This document shows, one piece after another, positions 15,937-25,189 of a DNA stretch of 54,325 nt (within the stretch, counting starts at the first letter, position 1; each line of letters opens with the position of its first letter). The notes beneath the pieces are model-generated. The model saw nothing but the letters and a program-made list of their open reading frames with translations, made no database searches and was not told the DNA's origin. The stretch is from Acidobacteriota bacterium (GTDB taxonomy: Bacteria > Acidobacteriota > Terriglobia > Terriglobales > Acidobacteriaceae), in contig JABBOG010000024.1 in the NCBI GenBank assembly GCA_019351975.1, forward strand, positions 1 through 54,325. The letters run 5' to 3'. Position numbers and translations under genes: made by a program.

Positions 15937-16353
15937 TTAGGCGTGTTGCTTTCGCTGCCGCTCGAAGGCATCGGCGAAGCCCTGCTGTCGCAGGTTCTTG
16001 TCCCACAGCTTGGCGAAGCGTTCATGCTCGGCGTGTAGCTGCGGGTGATAGCAGTAATGGGCATCGCGGATGAAGCGGCTCCACTGCTCAGTGCCCGCGT
16101 AATCGTTGCGCCAATAGAACGGGTTCAGGTGTGCGCCCCCGGCAAAGCCAAGCTCGAAGCACATTTCGGGGTCGCGCATGGCATCGCCGTTCTGTTCTCC
16201 GTAATGACAGACAGAGAGGGCGGGAAGCCCGCATGGGCCGGACTCGTCGGTGGCCTCGATGACCAACGCCATATAAGGCTGGTTTTCGATGTGAAGATGT
16301 AGGCCGTGGTGCCAACCTCCGGACTCTTGCAGAATGTCGAGAATGATTTTCAT
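15937..16353 (-). CDS. DUF6908-like protein
   Basis: A 138-residue protein starting MKIILDILQESGG, with a conserved-looking aromatic core (CHYGEQNGDAMRDPEMCFELG, FYWRNDYAGTEQWSRF). I recall this as the DUF6908 family, common beside ParB and ArdC genes on mobile elements; the family name is from memory. Its ATG overlaps the ardC stop (ATGA), so it is translated with ardC. Function unknown; a zinc- or DNA-binding accessory role is possible given several Cys and His residues. Confidence 0.75.
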   Translation of the reverse strand: MKIILDILQESGGWHHGLHLHIENQPYMALVIEATDESGPCGLPALSVCHYGEQNGDAMRDPEMCFELGFAGGAHLNPFYWRNDYAGTEQWSRFIRDAHYCYHPQLHAEHERFAKLWDKNLRQQGFADAFERQRKQHA

Positions 16354-17306
16354 GCCGCAACCTCCGCGAGTTCTTCGTCGTTGGCGCGGTCGGTGGTATC
16401 GGTCCTTTCCTCGAAGGTTTCCCCGAGGATGCAATCGGCGGCTCGTTGTGCGTTCGCAGCAGCATGGACGATGAGGCGGTTATCCTCTTCCAGCTTGGAA
16501 ATCCAGTTCTGGATGTAGGCGGTGGTGTTGCGGTCGGTGTGTTCGTTGGCAATGCCAGCGATAGCGCAGATGAAGGCCGCGCCCATCTCGGCGACTAACT
16601 CTTCTTTGCTGTAAAGCTCATCCCCGAAGTGATCGCCAAAGGTGCGGTTCAAGCGGCTTTCGTGGCCTGTGCTGTGGACTAACTCATGAAAGAGGGTGCT
16701 GTAGTAGTGGGCTGCATCCACAAAGCGGGAACGTGCGGGCATGTGTACGGAGTCGGTGCGCGGTCGATAGTAGGCGCGGTATTCGGTGGGGCTCGTCAGA
16801 TGGAGTGCGGGTCGGCTCTCCCATCCGGTCACGATGGCTTCGCAGGTTTCGTCCTCGTCGATCTCTGGCGCGTTGGTGGGCTGCACGATCTCCGGCAGGG
16901 TGAGGCCGTCGCACTGCTCGACGTTGAAGACGGTGTAATGGCAGAGAACGAAGGGGGTGCGCTCGTCTTCGTCCGTCTTTGTGTCGTCCTTCCCGGCGTG
17001 GGGAAGCTGCTTGAAAAAGACGATGGGCGTTCCGCGTTCGCCTTTGCGGACATTGCCTTTTAGCTCCTGTGCCTGTTTGAAGGTGAGCCAGAATGGAGAG
17101 CTGAAGTCGCTCGACCAAAGCAAGAGGATGTTGATACCCCGGTACGGTTTGCCCGTATAGAAGTTGCGCGGGAAGGGGCCGCCCGTAAATCGCGGTGTGT
17201 TCCACGGCTTCTCCCACGGAATCACCCCGGCTTTGAGGCTGGAAATGATGCGGTCGGTAACGGTCTGATAGATACTCGGCCTGTTGTTGGTGTTTGCTTT
17301 CCTCAT
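16350..17306 (-). CDS. ardC: ArdC-like antirestriction protein
   Basis: A 318-residue ArdC-type protein. The N-terminal ssDNA-binding domain begins YQTVTDRIISSLKAGVIPWEKPW and includes PRNFYTGKPYRGINILLLW. The C-terminal metallopeptidase domain carries the zinc motif HELVHSTGH (HExxH) and a later Glu in KEELVAEMGAAF. The family protects incoming DNA from host restriction. The start at 17306 follows GGGGAG by 8 nt; the 54-codon in-frame extension is rejected. A 500-bp hairpin-rich noncoding leader lies upstream, similar in character to that before ssb. Together with ssb it is a typical early-entry (leading-region) gene. Confidence 0.92.
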   Translation of the reverse strand: MRKANTNNRPSIYQTVTDRIISSLKAGVIPWEKPWNTPRFTGGPFPRNFYTGKPYRGINILLLWSSDFSSPFWLTFKQAQELKGNVRKGERGTPIVFFKQLPHAGKDDTKTDEDERTPFVLCHYTVFNVEQCDGLTLPEIVQPTNAPEIDEDETCEAIVTGWESRPALHLTSPTEYRAYYRPRTDSVHMPARSRFVDAAHYYSTLFHELVHSTGHESRLNRTFGDHFGDELYSKEELVAEMGAAFICAIAGIANEHTDRNTTAYIQNWISKLEEDNRLIVHAAANAQRAADCILGETFEERTDTTDRANDEELAEVAA

Positions 17307-17807
17307 GGTTATTACTCCCCTCGCGGTTGCTGTTGCTTTTGCTTGTCCGCTCGCAAAGCGGCGGCATGGGACATGCCGGACGCCCAAGTGGCGAACGCGG
17401 GGGTAGCAAACGGAAAGGCCTTCGAGCGGAGCTTTTTGGGGGGACCGCGCACCGCGTGGGGGAGCCAAAACCCGGAGGGCGAATGGCCTTGCAGAGCGCG
17501 GGGGGCAGCGCCCCCTCCATGTCTCTATTTGAATGTCAAGGACACGAATTCACGGACCGCGCTTTTATCCTTAACAGGGCAGTTGTTTTTTGTTCTTAAG
17601 TTCTTATCGGGTCGGGAACCGGGCGGCGTTCAGCGACAGTCGCTCAAACTTCCATACGCGGGTTGGCTACCGCACGAACGTGTGTCGTCGCAGGCTTGCC
17701 TCGGACTTAGCGCGGGCGTCGGGATGTACTCCGGCCCAAGGGGCTCACGAGGATCACCATGACCGGCCGCCCGGTTCCCCACCCGAAAAGGTGGAACCCA
17801 AACCGGC
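17307..17807 (-). other. Hairpin-rich noncoding leader of ardC
   Basis: About 500 bp without a convincing gene. It contains a nested structure near 17345-17380 (GTCCG/CGGAC around CGGCATG-3 nt-CATGCCG at 17362-17378), a hairpin GGGGGC-AGC-GCCCCC at 17501-17515 and several G-runs. The right part (from about 17540) is AT-richer and may contain the ardC promoter or the boundary of the IS110 insertion. Possible roles are a single-strand promoter active on newly transferred DNA, or IS-associated RNA. Confidence 0.5.
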
Positions 17808-18920
17808 TCAGGTCGTCATCGGAGTCCTCATCTCCTGACCGATAGCCCAGATGAATCCGGCAAGCTCGCGGGCGAGCGCAGTGACGACGACAGTAGGCTT
17901 CTTGCCTCGCGCAATCATAGTTCGATACCGAGCGCAGAGCCTGGTCTGTGCCTTCCATGCGATATCGCGGATGTTCTTCGGCAAGCGGACGAGGATCTCC
18001 GCCTTCTCCTTGGCGACGCGGGCCGGATAGCGATAGCTCCATGCAGCTTCGATCAGCATCCGCCGTGCTTCCCGGTTGCCGGTCTTGGTGATGCCGCCAC
18101 GACGGACGCTGCCGCCGCTGGAGTGTTCCGATGGAACAAGGCCGAGGTAGCCCATCAGCATGCGTGGCGACTCGAAGCGGCTCAGATCGCCGGTTGTACA
18201 GATGAACGTGGCTGCCGATAGCAGGTCGATCCCACGCAGGCCGCGCAAGGCTTCGACCAGCGGTCCGAGGGACCAGCTCGCCGTCATCGCGCCGATCCGT
18301 TCGATCAGTGCATCTCGTCTCTCCTGTGCTGTCCAAACCGTCTCGACATAATCCTGGAAAACGATCTGATGAACCTCCTGCTGAAACGTCTGACCTGCCA
18401 GCCAGGATCGATGGCGCTGAGTCCAGTGCTTCCCGGTCGGATAGGAGCGGCCATGCCGCAAGAGGAAGGCGAGCAACTGCTGCCGGGCCCGCATCAGGTG
18501 CATGGATGCATCCACACGCGCACGAACAAGGTCACGCAAGGCTTCATGCGTGGCATCCGGCACCCAAACCCGGGTCAGGTCTCCGGATCGGTGCAGGATC
18601 GCCAGCTTCTGCGAATCGCGCCGGTCGGTCTTGATCCGCTCACCTGGCTTGCGTGGAATCAGCGAAGTCGCCGCAACTGTGCAGCTGTGGCCCAGCGTTG
18701 TGAGCTGGCGGTAGATGTTGTAGCCGCAGCCGCCCGCCTCATAGCAGAAGTCGAGCTCGCCATGCTTCGCAAGCCGCTTGGCCATCTTCGCGATGTCGTC
18801 CGGCTGGTTGGGGATGACGCCAATGAACCGGACCGGGCCGTTCCGCCCGTCTTCGGCTACGCTGATCGAGATGGTCTCCTTGTGGACGTCCATCCCGACA
18901 AATGATCTGACTGTCTGCAT
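17808..18920 (-). CDS. IS110-family transposase
   Basis: A 370-residue IS110-type recombinase. The N-terminal DEDD RuvC-like domain begins FVGMDVHKETISISV with acidic residues at YEAGGCGY and RRDSQKLA. The C-terminal Tnp_IS116/IS110/IS902 domain contains GIDLLSAATFI, MLMGYLGLVPSEHSSGGSVRRGGITK (with the family's catalytic Ser) and HAx-like AAWSYRYPA. GGAGGA lies about 9 nt before ATG. IS110 elements lack terminal inverted repeats and use a bridge RNA from flanking noncoding DNA, so exact ends cannot be set by eye. It separates the ParB/ArdC backbone from the defence-like island. Confidence 0.95.
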   Translation of the reverse strand: MQTVRSFVGMDVHKETISISVAEDGRNGPVRFIGVIPNQPDDIAKMAKRLAKHGELDFCYEAGGCGYNIYRQLTTLGHSCTVAATSLIPRKPGERIKTDRRDSQKLAILHRSGDLTRVWVPDATHEALRDLVRARVDASMHLMRARQQLLAFLLRHGRSYPTGKHWTQRHRSWLAGQTFQQEVHQIVFQDYVETVWTAQERRDALIERIGAMTASWSLGPLVEALRGLRGIDLLSAATFICTTGDLSRFESPRMLMGYLGLVPSEHSSGGSVRRGGITKTGNREARRMLIEAAWSYRYPARVAKEKAEILVRLPKNIRDIAWKAQTRLCARYRTMIARGKKPTVVVTALARELAGFIWAIGQEMRTPMTT

Positions 18921-19192
18921 GTCTCAAGTCCTCCTCTCTACAGGAGAACCGAAATCATGCCTCGACTCGAGCAGAGACATACAGACTTAGAGAGGCCTGC
19001 CTTCCTTATTCAGCGTGCGTAGCACGCAAACCTATCGGGGAGGGCGTTGCGGGAAGGAACGGCCCGCTAAGGAGGGTGGCGGAAGACGGGCATGCGGCTG
19101 GAGACAGGGAGGAGTGGAACTCCTCCCTGCAGAAAACTAAGCGACTATCCTTTAACGAAGTAGGTGTCTTGCGAAAGAGTGAGGAACGACCG
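18921..19192. other. Noncoding flank of the IS110 transposase with hairpins (candidate bridge RNA region)
   Basis: Between the transposase start and the HNH gene. It contains GCGTGC-GTA-GCACGC (19013-19027) and a perfect 10-bp stem CAGGGAGGAG-5 nt-CTCCTCCCTG (19105-19129). In IS110-group elements the bridge RNA is encoded upstream of the transposase, which would be here; the second hairpin may instead belong to the leader of the HNH gene. Confidence 0.35.
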
Positions 19193-20191
19193 ATGTACTG
19201 TCCATATTGCGGAATCGATCACGACGACGCGACGACGATCCGTTCCATCGAACACATCGTGCCTTACGGCATCGGTGGCAGCGATAGCCTTACGATTCTG
19301 ACCTGCGACAGATCCAACAACGAACTCGGCTCGACCGTGGACGCACCGTTTATGTCCTCCTATGTGGTGCGGGCCAAACGATTCTTCTTGGGTCTTGAAA
19401 GCAACAAAGGCAATGCTCCGACGCTCGACCTCGGAGGAATCGGTTGGATCGGCGGCAAAGAAGTTCCGATCTCGTACATCATCTCTGGTGATACGAAAGA
19501 ACTGAAGATTGGGAAGCCCAGCGTCATCAAGACACCGAACGGTGATGGAACCGAGCATTGGGCGGTCTCCGGAGACCCTGCACAGGCACGGCAGATTTTG
19601 GAGGGGAAACTGCGAAAGCAGATGGCTCTCGGAAAGACCGTGAACCTGGAAGACGGTACACCGCTACGGTTAGAAGACCTCGACCGGATTTTGGCGGAAC
19701 GGACGAAGACGATCTTGAATCCGTCGGTGCTGAAAACAACCCAACACGACTATCTGGAATTCGCTCGTTTCTTCGGGAAACTGGCTCTTGCGATGGGACA
19801 CTTCCATCTCGGAGAGTCCTTCAGCCGGTCCGCGAGCGGCGATCGGTTGCGGAAGAATATGAATGCCGAGACGATGGAGGAGGTGACTCCCTACGGACAC
19901 ATCTGGCCCGAGACAGAGCCCGTGCAAGGTGCATTGAACATGATCGCGAAGGAAGACCATCACACTTTGGTCATCATGGACGGCGAGGTGCCGACGCTGC
20001 TGGTCAGCCTATTTGGGGAGATAGGCGCGTTGATTCCACTGGGCGAGGCACCGGTTGGCCGATTGCCGACATTCTCAGACAGAGGAATGGTATGGCGCAT
20101 CGGGCTGCCATCGCGGGTACTACGCAGGCTAACAATTCTGGAGATGGTCGAGGAAAGGCTGGCGCCGCTGCGGCAACCAATCCGCGAATAG
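19193..20191 (+). CDS. HNH endonuclease-like protein
   Basis: A 332-residue protein. The N-terminal HNH module has a CPYC zinc pair at residues 3-6, the EHIVPYGIGGS core (His of HNH within IEHIVP), LTILTC and DRSNNELGSTVDAPF. The rest (about residues 60-332) has no domain I recognise. Start at Met 19193 with GAGG about 9 nt upstream; upstream in-frame codons run into the IS110 flank. It lies next to a restriction-modification set and may be a restriction or defence nuclease, or a homing-type nuclease. Confidence 0.85.
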   Translation: MYCPYCGIDHDDATTIRSIEHIVPYGIGGSDSLTILTCDRSNNELGSTVDAPFMSSYVVRAKRFFLGLESNKGNAPTLDLGGIGWIGGKEVPISYIISGDTKELKIGKPSVIKTPNGDGTEHWAVSGDPAQARQILEGKLRKQMALGKTVNLEDGTPLRLEDLDRILAERTKTILNPSVLKTTQHDYLEFARFFGKLALAMGHFHLGESFSRSASGDRLRKNMNAETMEEVTPYGHIWPETEPVQGALNMIAKEDHHTLVIMDGEVPTLLVSLFGEIGALIPLGEAPVGRLPTFSDRGMVWRIGLPSRVLRRLTILEMVEERLAPLRQPIRE

Positions 20192-20410
20192 CTAGATAGG
20201 ATTGGCCAACGAGGTGTAGTTCTTAAGCACTTGAGGCTGCCCACCCTCATCAAGCGTCAACTTGGCTTCGAGACTTGTCCTAACGCCAAAGCATGCATTG
20301 AAGTTTGAGCCATCCTCGAAGTCGATGGAAATCTCGGGGCCATCTCTACCGTCTTCAAACAAAGTGACCGCCCGGACGATTTTCCCGGCAAGGTCTTTAC
20401 ATTCGATCAT
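20192..20410 (-). CDS. Small hypothetical protein
   Basis: A 72-residue acidic protein (MIECKDLAGKIVRAVTLFED, then ISIDFEDGSNFNACFGV). ATG at 20410 has GGAGGG 6 nt upstream, better than the GTG at 20416. It is convergent with, and abuts, the HNH gene. Beta-rich, no membrane segment, no family recognised. Confidence 0.55.
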   Translation of the reverse strand: MIECKDLAGKIVRAVTLFEDGRDGPEISIDFEDGSNFNACFGVRTSLEAKLTLDEGGQPQVLKNYTSLANPI

Positions 20411-20497
20411 CGGCACCCTCCGCAGCCAATCGAAAACAACTTAGCACAGGGCGTTAGCGCCTGGATGCACCGAAGAATATCACACTCATCGTGTGTA

Positions 20498-20519
20498 GAC
20501 TCATAGTGGTCAACGACCA
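20498..20519 (+). promoter_or_regulatory. C-box-like operator upstream of the XRE regulator
   Basis: GACTCATAGTG (20498-20508) resembles the GACTnnnAGTC C-boxes bound by restriction-modification control proteins. It overlaps a second dyad, TGGTC-AAC-GACCA (20507-20519). A further small dyad, CACAC-5 nt-GTGTG, lies at 20481-20495. The sites end 12 bp before the regulator start, as expected for an autoregulated control gene. Confidence 0.55.
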
Positions 20520-20530
20520 AGCATTAGGGA

Positions 20531-20752
20531 GTGCCCAAAGCTTCCCCTAAGTCGCTCTTCGGAAAAGCCATACGCGCGTTGCGCGAGGAGCGCGGGTACT
20601 CCCAAGAAGAACTCGCGGAGCGAGCCGGTCTTCATCGGAACTATGTAGGCGGTGTCGAACGGGGCGAACGCAATGTGGCGCTGGAGAACATCGTGAAACT
20701 CGCCGCCGCGCTCTCCGTGCGAACTCACGATCTCTTTGACTCATTGCCTTGA
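20531..20752 (+). CDS. XRE-family regulator (restriction-modification control-protein-like)
   Basis: A 73-residue single-domain HTH protein: FGKAIRALREERGYSQEELAERAGLHRNYVGGVERGERNV is the XRE helix-turn-helix. Size and position (just upstream of a modification-restriction gene, with C-box-like sites before it) match control proteins that delay restriction after entry. The start is GTG with little spacing to AGGGA, so it may be leaderless or weakly translated, which is common for such genes. Confidence 0.85.
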   Translation: MPKASPKSLFGKAIRALREERGYSQEELAERAGLHRNYVGGVERGERNVALENIVKLAAALSVRTHDLFDSLP

Positions 20753-20868
20753 GAACGTGGTTGCTGTACGGTCCACGCCTCGGTACTGCCAGTGCAAACG
20801 GAAACGCAACCGCTACATCCATCTAGGGTTTGCTTTGCATCGATCAGGGTCTTTACACTCAAGGTTCA

Positions 20869-23800
20869 ATGCCAACGATGAAACCGACGAAATCCGAGAA
20901 AGCGCTAGCCAAAAAAATTCAACAGCTGCAGGCTGACTCCTCTGGCGAGCGCAATCTCTACCCGATAATCCGTGATCTGATGGTTAACGTTTCATTCGGA
21001 ATTGGTTTGAGACCAGATCAGGTAGTCGTAGACTCTGCGATGGTTGGCGGTCGAGACATTCCGGATCTGACTGTTTTCAGCACAATCCATGGGAAACCTA
21101 TCAAGACGCCAGATCATGCTTATGCGGTTGTTGAGGTCAAGCGTGGATCGGAACTGAATGGCAGTTGGAAAGGCATACACGCCGAGAAAAAGAAGTACGT
21201 GACGGCGGGAACCCGATGGTTTTATCTCCTTGACCAGGAACGCGTCTACAAATGGGAGACGCCTCAGTCTGATACACCCGAGATATTTGACTGGGACACA
21301 CTGACGGAAGAAAACGAATTCCTCAAGTGCTTCGGAGTTCTGCGACCCGATCGTGTCGCCCTAGAGCAACAGCTCGTTGAATTCCGTGAGGGGAAGACGG
21401 CCTTTGCTTATCAATCGATTGCCGAACTGGGGAAACACCAGTTCACCGAAACGATTCGAGATATTGCCGGCATCCTTGGCTCTGCTGTAGCTAAGCTCGT
21501 GGAAACGAAAGTGATTCCGGACTTGACCGTCGCGAAGTCGTTGGTAAGCGCCATGGAGAAGGATTGGGGCGCGGCGGTGTTTGATTGGGACTCGCTAGGT
21601 TTTCCCATTGAGTTTGCGAATATTGCGGACGAGAACGTTGCCGCCACCCTTTCAGCGGAGGATATCTCAATATATCCCGAGGCGCACGATCGTTTTGCAA
21701 TAGAAATCGATCGATATCTCTATGCGCTTCGTATCGAAATGCATCTTCTCGGGGAATATGCGGCGCGAATGGGGATGGCGTCTGACATTTCTCTTCTGAA
21801 GCCGCGGAAAACGAAAAACAAGTTTACGGATAGCGGCAAGGCTGTCGAATCCTTCATTTATGAGACAGCTTCGCTGGTTATGTCACGGATGCTGATGATC
21901 CGATTCTCAGAAGATCACGGCTTCCTCAAGCGCTACATCAGCAACGGTGGAGTTGAGGTTTTTGTCCGCTATGCTGATTACTACTCTAAGCCGATGCAGG
22001 CTCTCCTGAAGGAGACGTACAAGCAGTCTGCTGAGCTCTACCGCACTCTGTTTGATCAGAACATCCTCGATTGGATTCTCGAATCCAACGATACACAAGT
22101 CAGTGACGCTCTCTTGCACGCGATGTATCTCCTTTCGAGATGGAACTTCAAGGAGATACACGGAGACATCCTCTCGGGTGTCTACGATCATTACCTTGAG
22201 GTCGGAAAGCGACGCGCATTAGGTGAAGTCTTTACTCGTCCCGAAATAGCGCGGTACATGCTGGAGAAGTGTGAATACAATTCAACCAAAACCGTGCTTG
22301 ATCCTGCATGTGGGACAGGCACGTTCTTGGTTGAAGCCCTTAACCAGGATGTGTCGCGATTACGCTCCGCTGGAATGCTCACGGAACAGACTGTGACCAA
22401 GACGCTACGAAGGCTATTCGGATTAGACATTAGCTCTTTTTCTGTCTCCCTAGCTCAGATTCAGCTTCTCTGGCACAACATGGACCTTTTTGCCGGAAAG
22501 ACTCCTGCAGAAATTCGAGAACTGGCGTCTCTTCTCGTTCCTGCAATTCAAGTGCAAGGTGGTCATTCTTCGCTTGATACGCTAGGTGTCCCGTTGATCG
22601 GTGGCGCCAATACAAAAGCGGCTCAAGCTGGATTGCAATTCCTTACAGTCTCTACCGAGCAGCGTCGAAAAAGAGTTGCGCGAGTCTCGCGCCGTTTTCG
22701 TCAAGTCGTTCAAGGGACATACGACATCGTCATCGGTAACCCTCCTTATGTGCGGCCACATCGTTCGACGCTAGATGCACAAACTTTAGAGGCATACGAC
22801 GAGGTTGCTCATGGACAGTTCGATCTCTACATCCCGTTCTTGTATCGCGCGATGCGGGGTTGGGTCAAACCAAATGGCCGAATCGCCTTCATCGTTCCTA
22901 TGGGAGTTTTGGAGGCCTCCTACGCGAGCGCATTGAGGGGGGTAATGAACGAGTTCAAACTTCTTGAAATCGTCGATATGGAAGCGTTGCGGAAAAAAAC
23001 ATTCAGGGGTATAAAGCGACCTACGATTATCTTCGTCTTGGAAAATAGTCCCGGATCGGCAGACGATTCCGTCACGATGACGACTCTCTCTATGACATCT
23101 TATGTGACTTCATCCGATACGATTGATTTTTCATCTGCGTCGCGTTCTATTGTGCCTAGACGGGACCTCTCAGAGAATGCATACTTGCCGCCGTTGGCGG
23201 ACAGTCAGCTTTGGATGACGGATGTCACGACCGAAGCTACGCCCGCGATACTCCCTAAGGTATCGGCCTCAGACACAAGCGTGCTGAAGAAGCTGGCAGC
23301 TGCGCCTCGGCTCGGAAGCATCGTAGCGGTCGTCTACAAACAGCGAGGACAACGTCTTGTAGGAACGGCCCAAGCAAACGCAGTGCGGGAGATTCCAGAA
23401 AATAGCAAGGCGTCAGATTGGGAGCCGTACCTAATGCTTGCATACGGAATCAAGTTGGGCGGCAGCGAAGCTTTGGCCGAGACTGGTATTCCAATCTACA
23501 AAGGTCAAAACATCTTTCCATCGGGAATCCTTGGAGAGCCGATGGGCAATTGGAACGTAAAAACCTCAAAGGTAGACTCTTTGCGGCTCTATGCCTATCG
23601 GCATTTGTTTGACCATTCCAAGTTATACGCAATCCGGAATGTCTCTCAGCTTCCCTCTGCCTGCCCAGCTCCGGAGGCTGTGGTTTTTCAAAATACGGCT
23701 CAGCTAGTGCAGCTCAGCGAAGATTTTCCATTGCACATTTATTTATTGTGTCGTATCCCACAGTGGTTCGCAGCAAAGGTACTGCGTACGAGCATCATTG

Positions 23801-24483
23801 AAGATCTTTTCACGACCTGGGTGAAAAGGAATCTTGTTTTAATACCCATTCCCTACAAACGCGAACCGGAGGACATCTTAAGGCTGAAGCAAGCTGGAGA
23901 ACAACTCTTGACGAGCGATAAGAATCTTGCGAATGCTCATCGACATGTCGATGACTTGATCGCCGGAGCGGAGAAGAAGACTCTCTTCGAACTTTTTGCG
24001 GAAAACGATCTCATTGTGGCTGGCGCCGATCTTACAGGCGCGGGTGCGGGAGCAAACGTGACCTCTATCCATGAAGTGGGAGAGTACTTGGAGAGCAACG
24101 AGTTATTCTTCCGTATCAAAATTCCTAATGATGACCTTCGTCGGTATGTCGCTTACCAATTGGACCGCCTCATCGAAGGCGAAGACATTGTCCTGAATGT
24201 TGAGCTTCTTGGAGCAATCCAGATTCCAGCAGAACTCGGAGAAGTGGTCACGGCGATACGCCTGGTGCAGGAGAAGAATGAAGCGGAGGCATTCGAGGAA
24301 GCTCAGCTGAAGTTGGATGCCATCGTAGCTGAATTATTTGGACTGTCGGACCAAGACCTGGCCTATGTCACCTCTGAAATGTTGACGGATGGATTCCTCA
24401 AGCAGCTAAGGCCCAACTACGAACATCGTGGAATACGAGTTCAACCGTACGCCGATCATAGCCAGGATGATCGTTATGCCTAA
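20869..24483 (+). CDS. Type IIG-like restriction-modification protein (nuclease plus N6-adenine methyltransferase)
   Basis: About 1,204 residues. The N-terminus has a PD-(D/E)xK-like nuclease signature: D66 in IPDLTVF and E89-V-K91 in AVVEVKRG. A helical linker precedes the methyltransferase: GEVFTRPEIARYMLE, motif I DPACGTGTFLVEAL at D478 onward, motif IV NPPY at 624-627 followed by the GQFDLYIPF region. The C-terminal ~450 residues look like a target-recognition domain (YKGQNIFPSGILG). This fits single-chain Type IIG (Eco57I/BREX PglX-related) enzymes, which cut and methylate with one polypeptide. GC is lower than in the conjugation backbone. ATG 20869 or 20878 are both possible starts. Confidence 0.88.
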   Translation: MPTMKPTKSEKALAKKIQQLQADSSGERNLYPIIRDLMVNVSFGIGLRPDQVVVDSAMVGGRDIPDLTVFSTIHGKPIKTPDHAYAVVEVKRGSELNGSWKGIHAEKKKYVTAGTRWFYLLDQERVYKWETPQSDTPEIFDWDTLTEENEFLKCFGVLRPDRVALEQQLVEFREGKTAFAYQSIAELGKHQFTETIRDIAGILGSAVAKLVETKVIPDLTVAKSLVSAMEKDWGAAVFDWDSLGFPIEFANIADENVAATLSAEDISIYPEAHDRFAIEIDRYLYALRIEMHLLGEYAARMGMASDISLLKPRKTKNKFTDSGKAVESFIYETASLVMSRMLMIRFSEDHGFLKRYISNGGVEVFVRYADYYSKPMQALLKETYKQSAELYRTLFDQNILDWILESNDTQVSDALLHAMYLLSRWNFKEIHGDILSGVYDHYLEVGKRRALGEVFTRPEIARYMLEKCEYNSTKTVLDPACGTGTFLVEALNQDVSRLRSAGMLTEQTVTKTLRRLFGLDISSFSVSLAQIQLLWHNMDLFAGKTPAEIRELASLLVPAIQVQGGHSSLDTLGVPLIGGANTKAAQAGLQFLTVSTEQRRKRVARVSRRFRQVVQGTYDIVIGNPPYVRPHRSTLDAQTLEAYDEVAHGQFDLYIPFLYRAMRGWVKPNGRIAFIVPMGVLEASYASALRGVMNEFKLLEIVDMEALRKKTFRGIKRPTIIFVLENSPGSADDSVTMTTLSMTSYVTSSDTIDFSSASRSIVPRRDLSENAYLPPLADSQLWMTDVTTEATPAILPKVSASDTSVLKKLAAAPRLGSIVAVVYKQRGQRLVGTAQANAVREIPENSKASDWEPYLMLAYGIKLGGSEALAETGIPIYKGQNIFPSGILGEPMGNWNVKTSKVDSLRLYAYRHLFDHSKLYAIRNVSQLPSACPAPEAVVFQNTAQLVQLSEDFPLHIYLLCRIPQWFAAKVLRTSIIEDLFTTWVKRNLVLIPIPYKREPEDILRLKQAGEQLLTSDKNLANAHRHVDDLIAGAEKKTLFELFAENDLIVAGADLTGAGAGANVTSIHEVGEYLESNELFFRIKIPNDDLRRYVAYQLDRLIEGEDIVLNVELLGAIQIPAELGEVVTAIRLVQEKNEAEAFEEAQLKLDAIVAELFGLSDQDLAYVTSEMLTDGFLKQLRPNYEHRGIRVQPYADHSQDDRYA

Positions 24484-24621
24484 TTGGCAATCCAAACACG
24501 AGCATTCAGAATCCTGCCATTCGATGATTCGCTCGCAATCGTCGCGACGCATGCGTAGCAAACTCCGCTGGCTAAGTCTTGCGTGCGAAGGCGAATTGAT
24601 GGCTGACAAAACCTAAGCCTG

Positions 24622-25161
24622 TCACCGCAAATGACGAATGACAAGCCACAGCATGACGATCAACAAGGCAGCATGGCTGCTGACCAAATAGGCCAAGATG
24701 AAGTCGGCGCTGCTCCATCCGGACGCCGAACTCAAAAATTGATTGGCTGCGATCACCGTCGCGCTGGGTTGCCATGAACCGGTGACGGTGATAGGAATGC
24801 CCGGCGGCCCGGGCGAGGCTCCCTGAAAGAATTGATCGAATACGCGCTTTAGCTGCTGGGTGAGGAGATTCACGCTCTTTACAAAGCTCTCGTAACGGGA
24901 GAACCCCATAAAAAACGTGCCCACAACACCGAGCACGACCAGAATCTCAACGCTTCCGCGGTTCAGGCGGACATTCAGGACCTCGAAGTCTGTGCCGAGT
25001 GTCTCTCCGACCTGCGCCCGGATCTCGTCTTCCAGCCGCTTATGTCGTTCGGACGCGAACCGGTAGAGGAAACCTTCGTCGTCTCCGTCTGTCTCTACCG
25101 TGAATTGCAGATACCCGACCATCCCGTAGATGGGGGCCGTTATTTTTCCAAAGATCGCCAT
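24622..25161 (-). CDS. Membrane protein of a putative defence cluster
   Basis: A 179-residue protein. Residues about 20-65 are soluble and charged. A hydrophobic segment at about 70-95 (EILVVLGVVGTFFMGF) and a C-terminal segment at about 150-176 (FILAYLVSSHAALLIVMLWLVI) suggest two membrane spans. No known family. It is the last gene of a minus-strand run of four (28006 to 24622), 28 bp after the peptidase-like gene, so the two are probably co-transcribed. The pairing of a membrane protein with a HEPN protein and a hydrolase-like protein recalls abortive-infection modules, which is inference. Confidence 0.65.
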   Translation of the reverse strand: MAIFGKITAPIYGMVGYLQFTVETDGDDEGFLYRFASERHKRLEDEIRAQVGETLGTDFEVLNVRLNRGSVEILVVLGVVGTFFMGFSRYESFVKSVNLLTQQLKRVFDQFFQGASPGPPGIPITVTGSWQPSATVIAANQFLSSASGWSSADFILAYLVSSHAALLIVMLWLVIRHLR

Positions 25162-25189
25162 ACTTGATGCCGCTCATTATAGCGACACG

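Noticed and set aside
24428-24616. 62-codon plus-strand frame overlapping the end of the restriction-modification gene
   Set aside because: It starts within the known coding region with GTG, shows no domain and has no ribosome-binding site.
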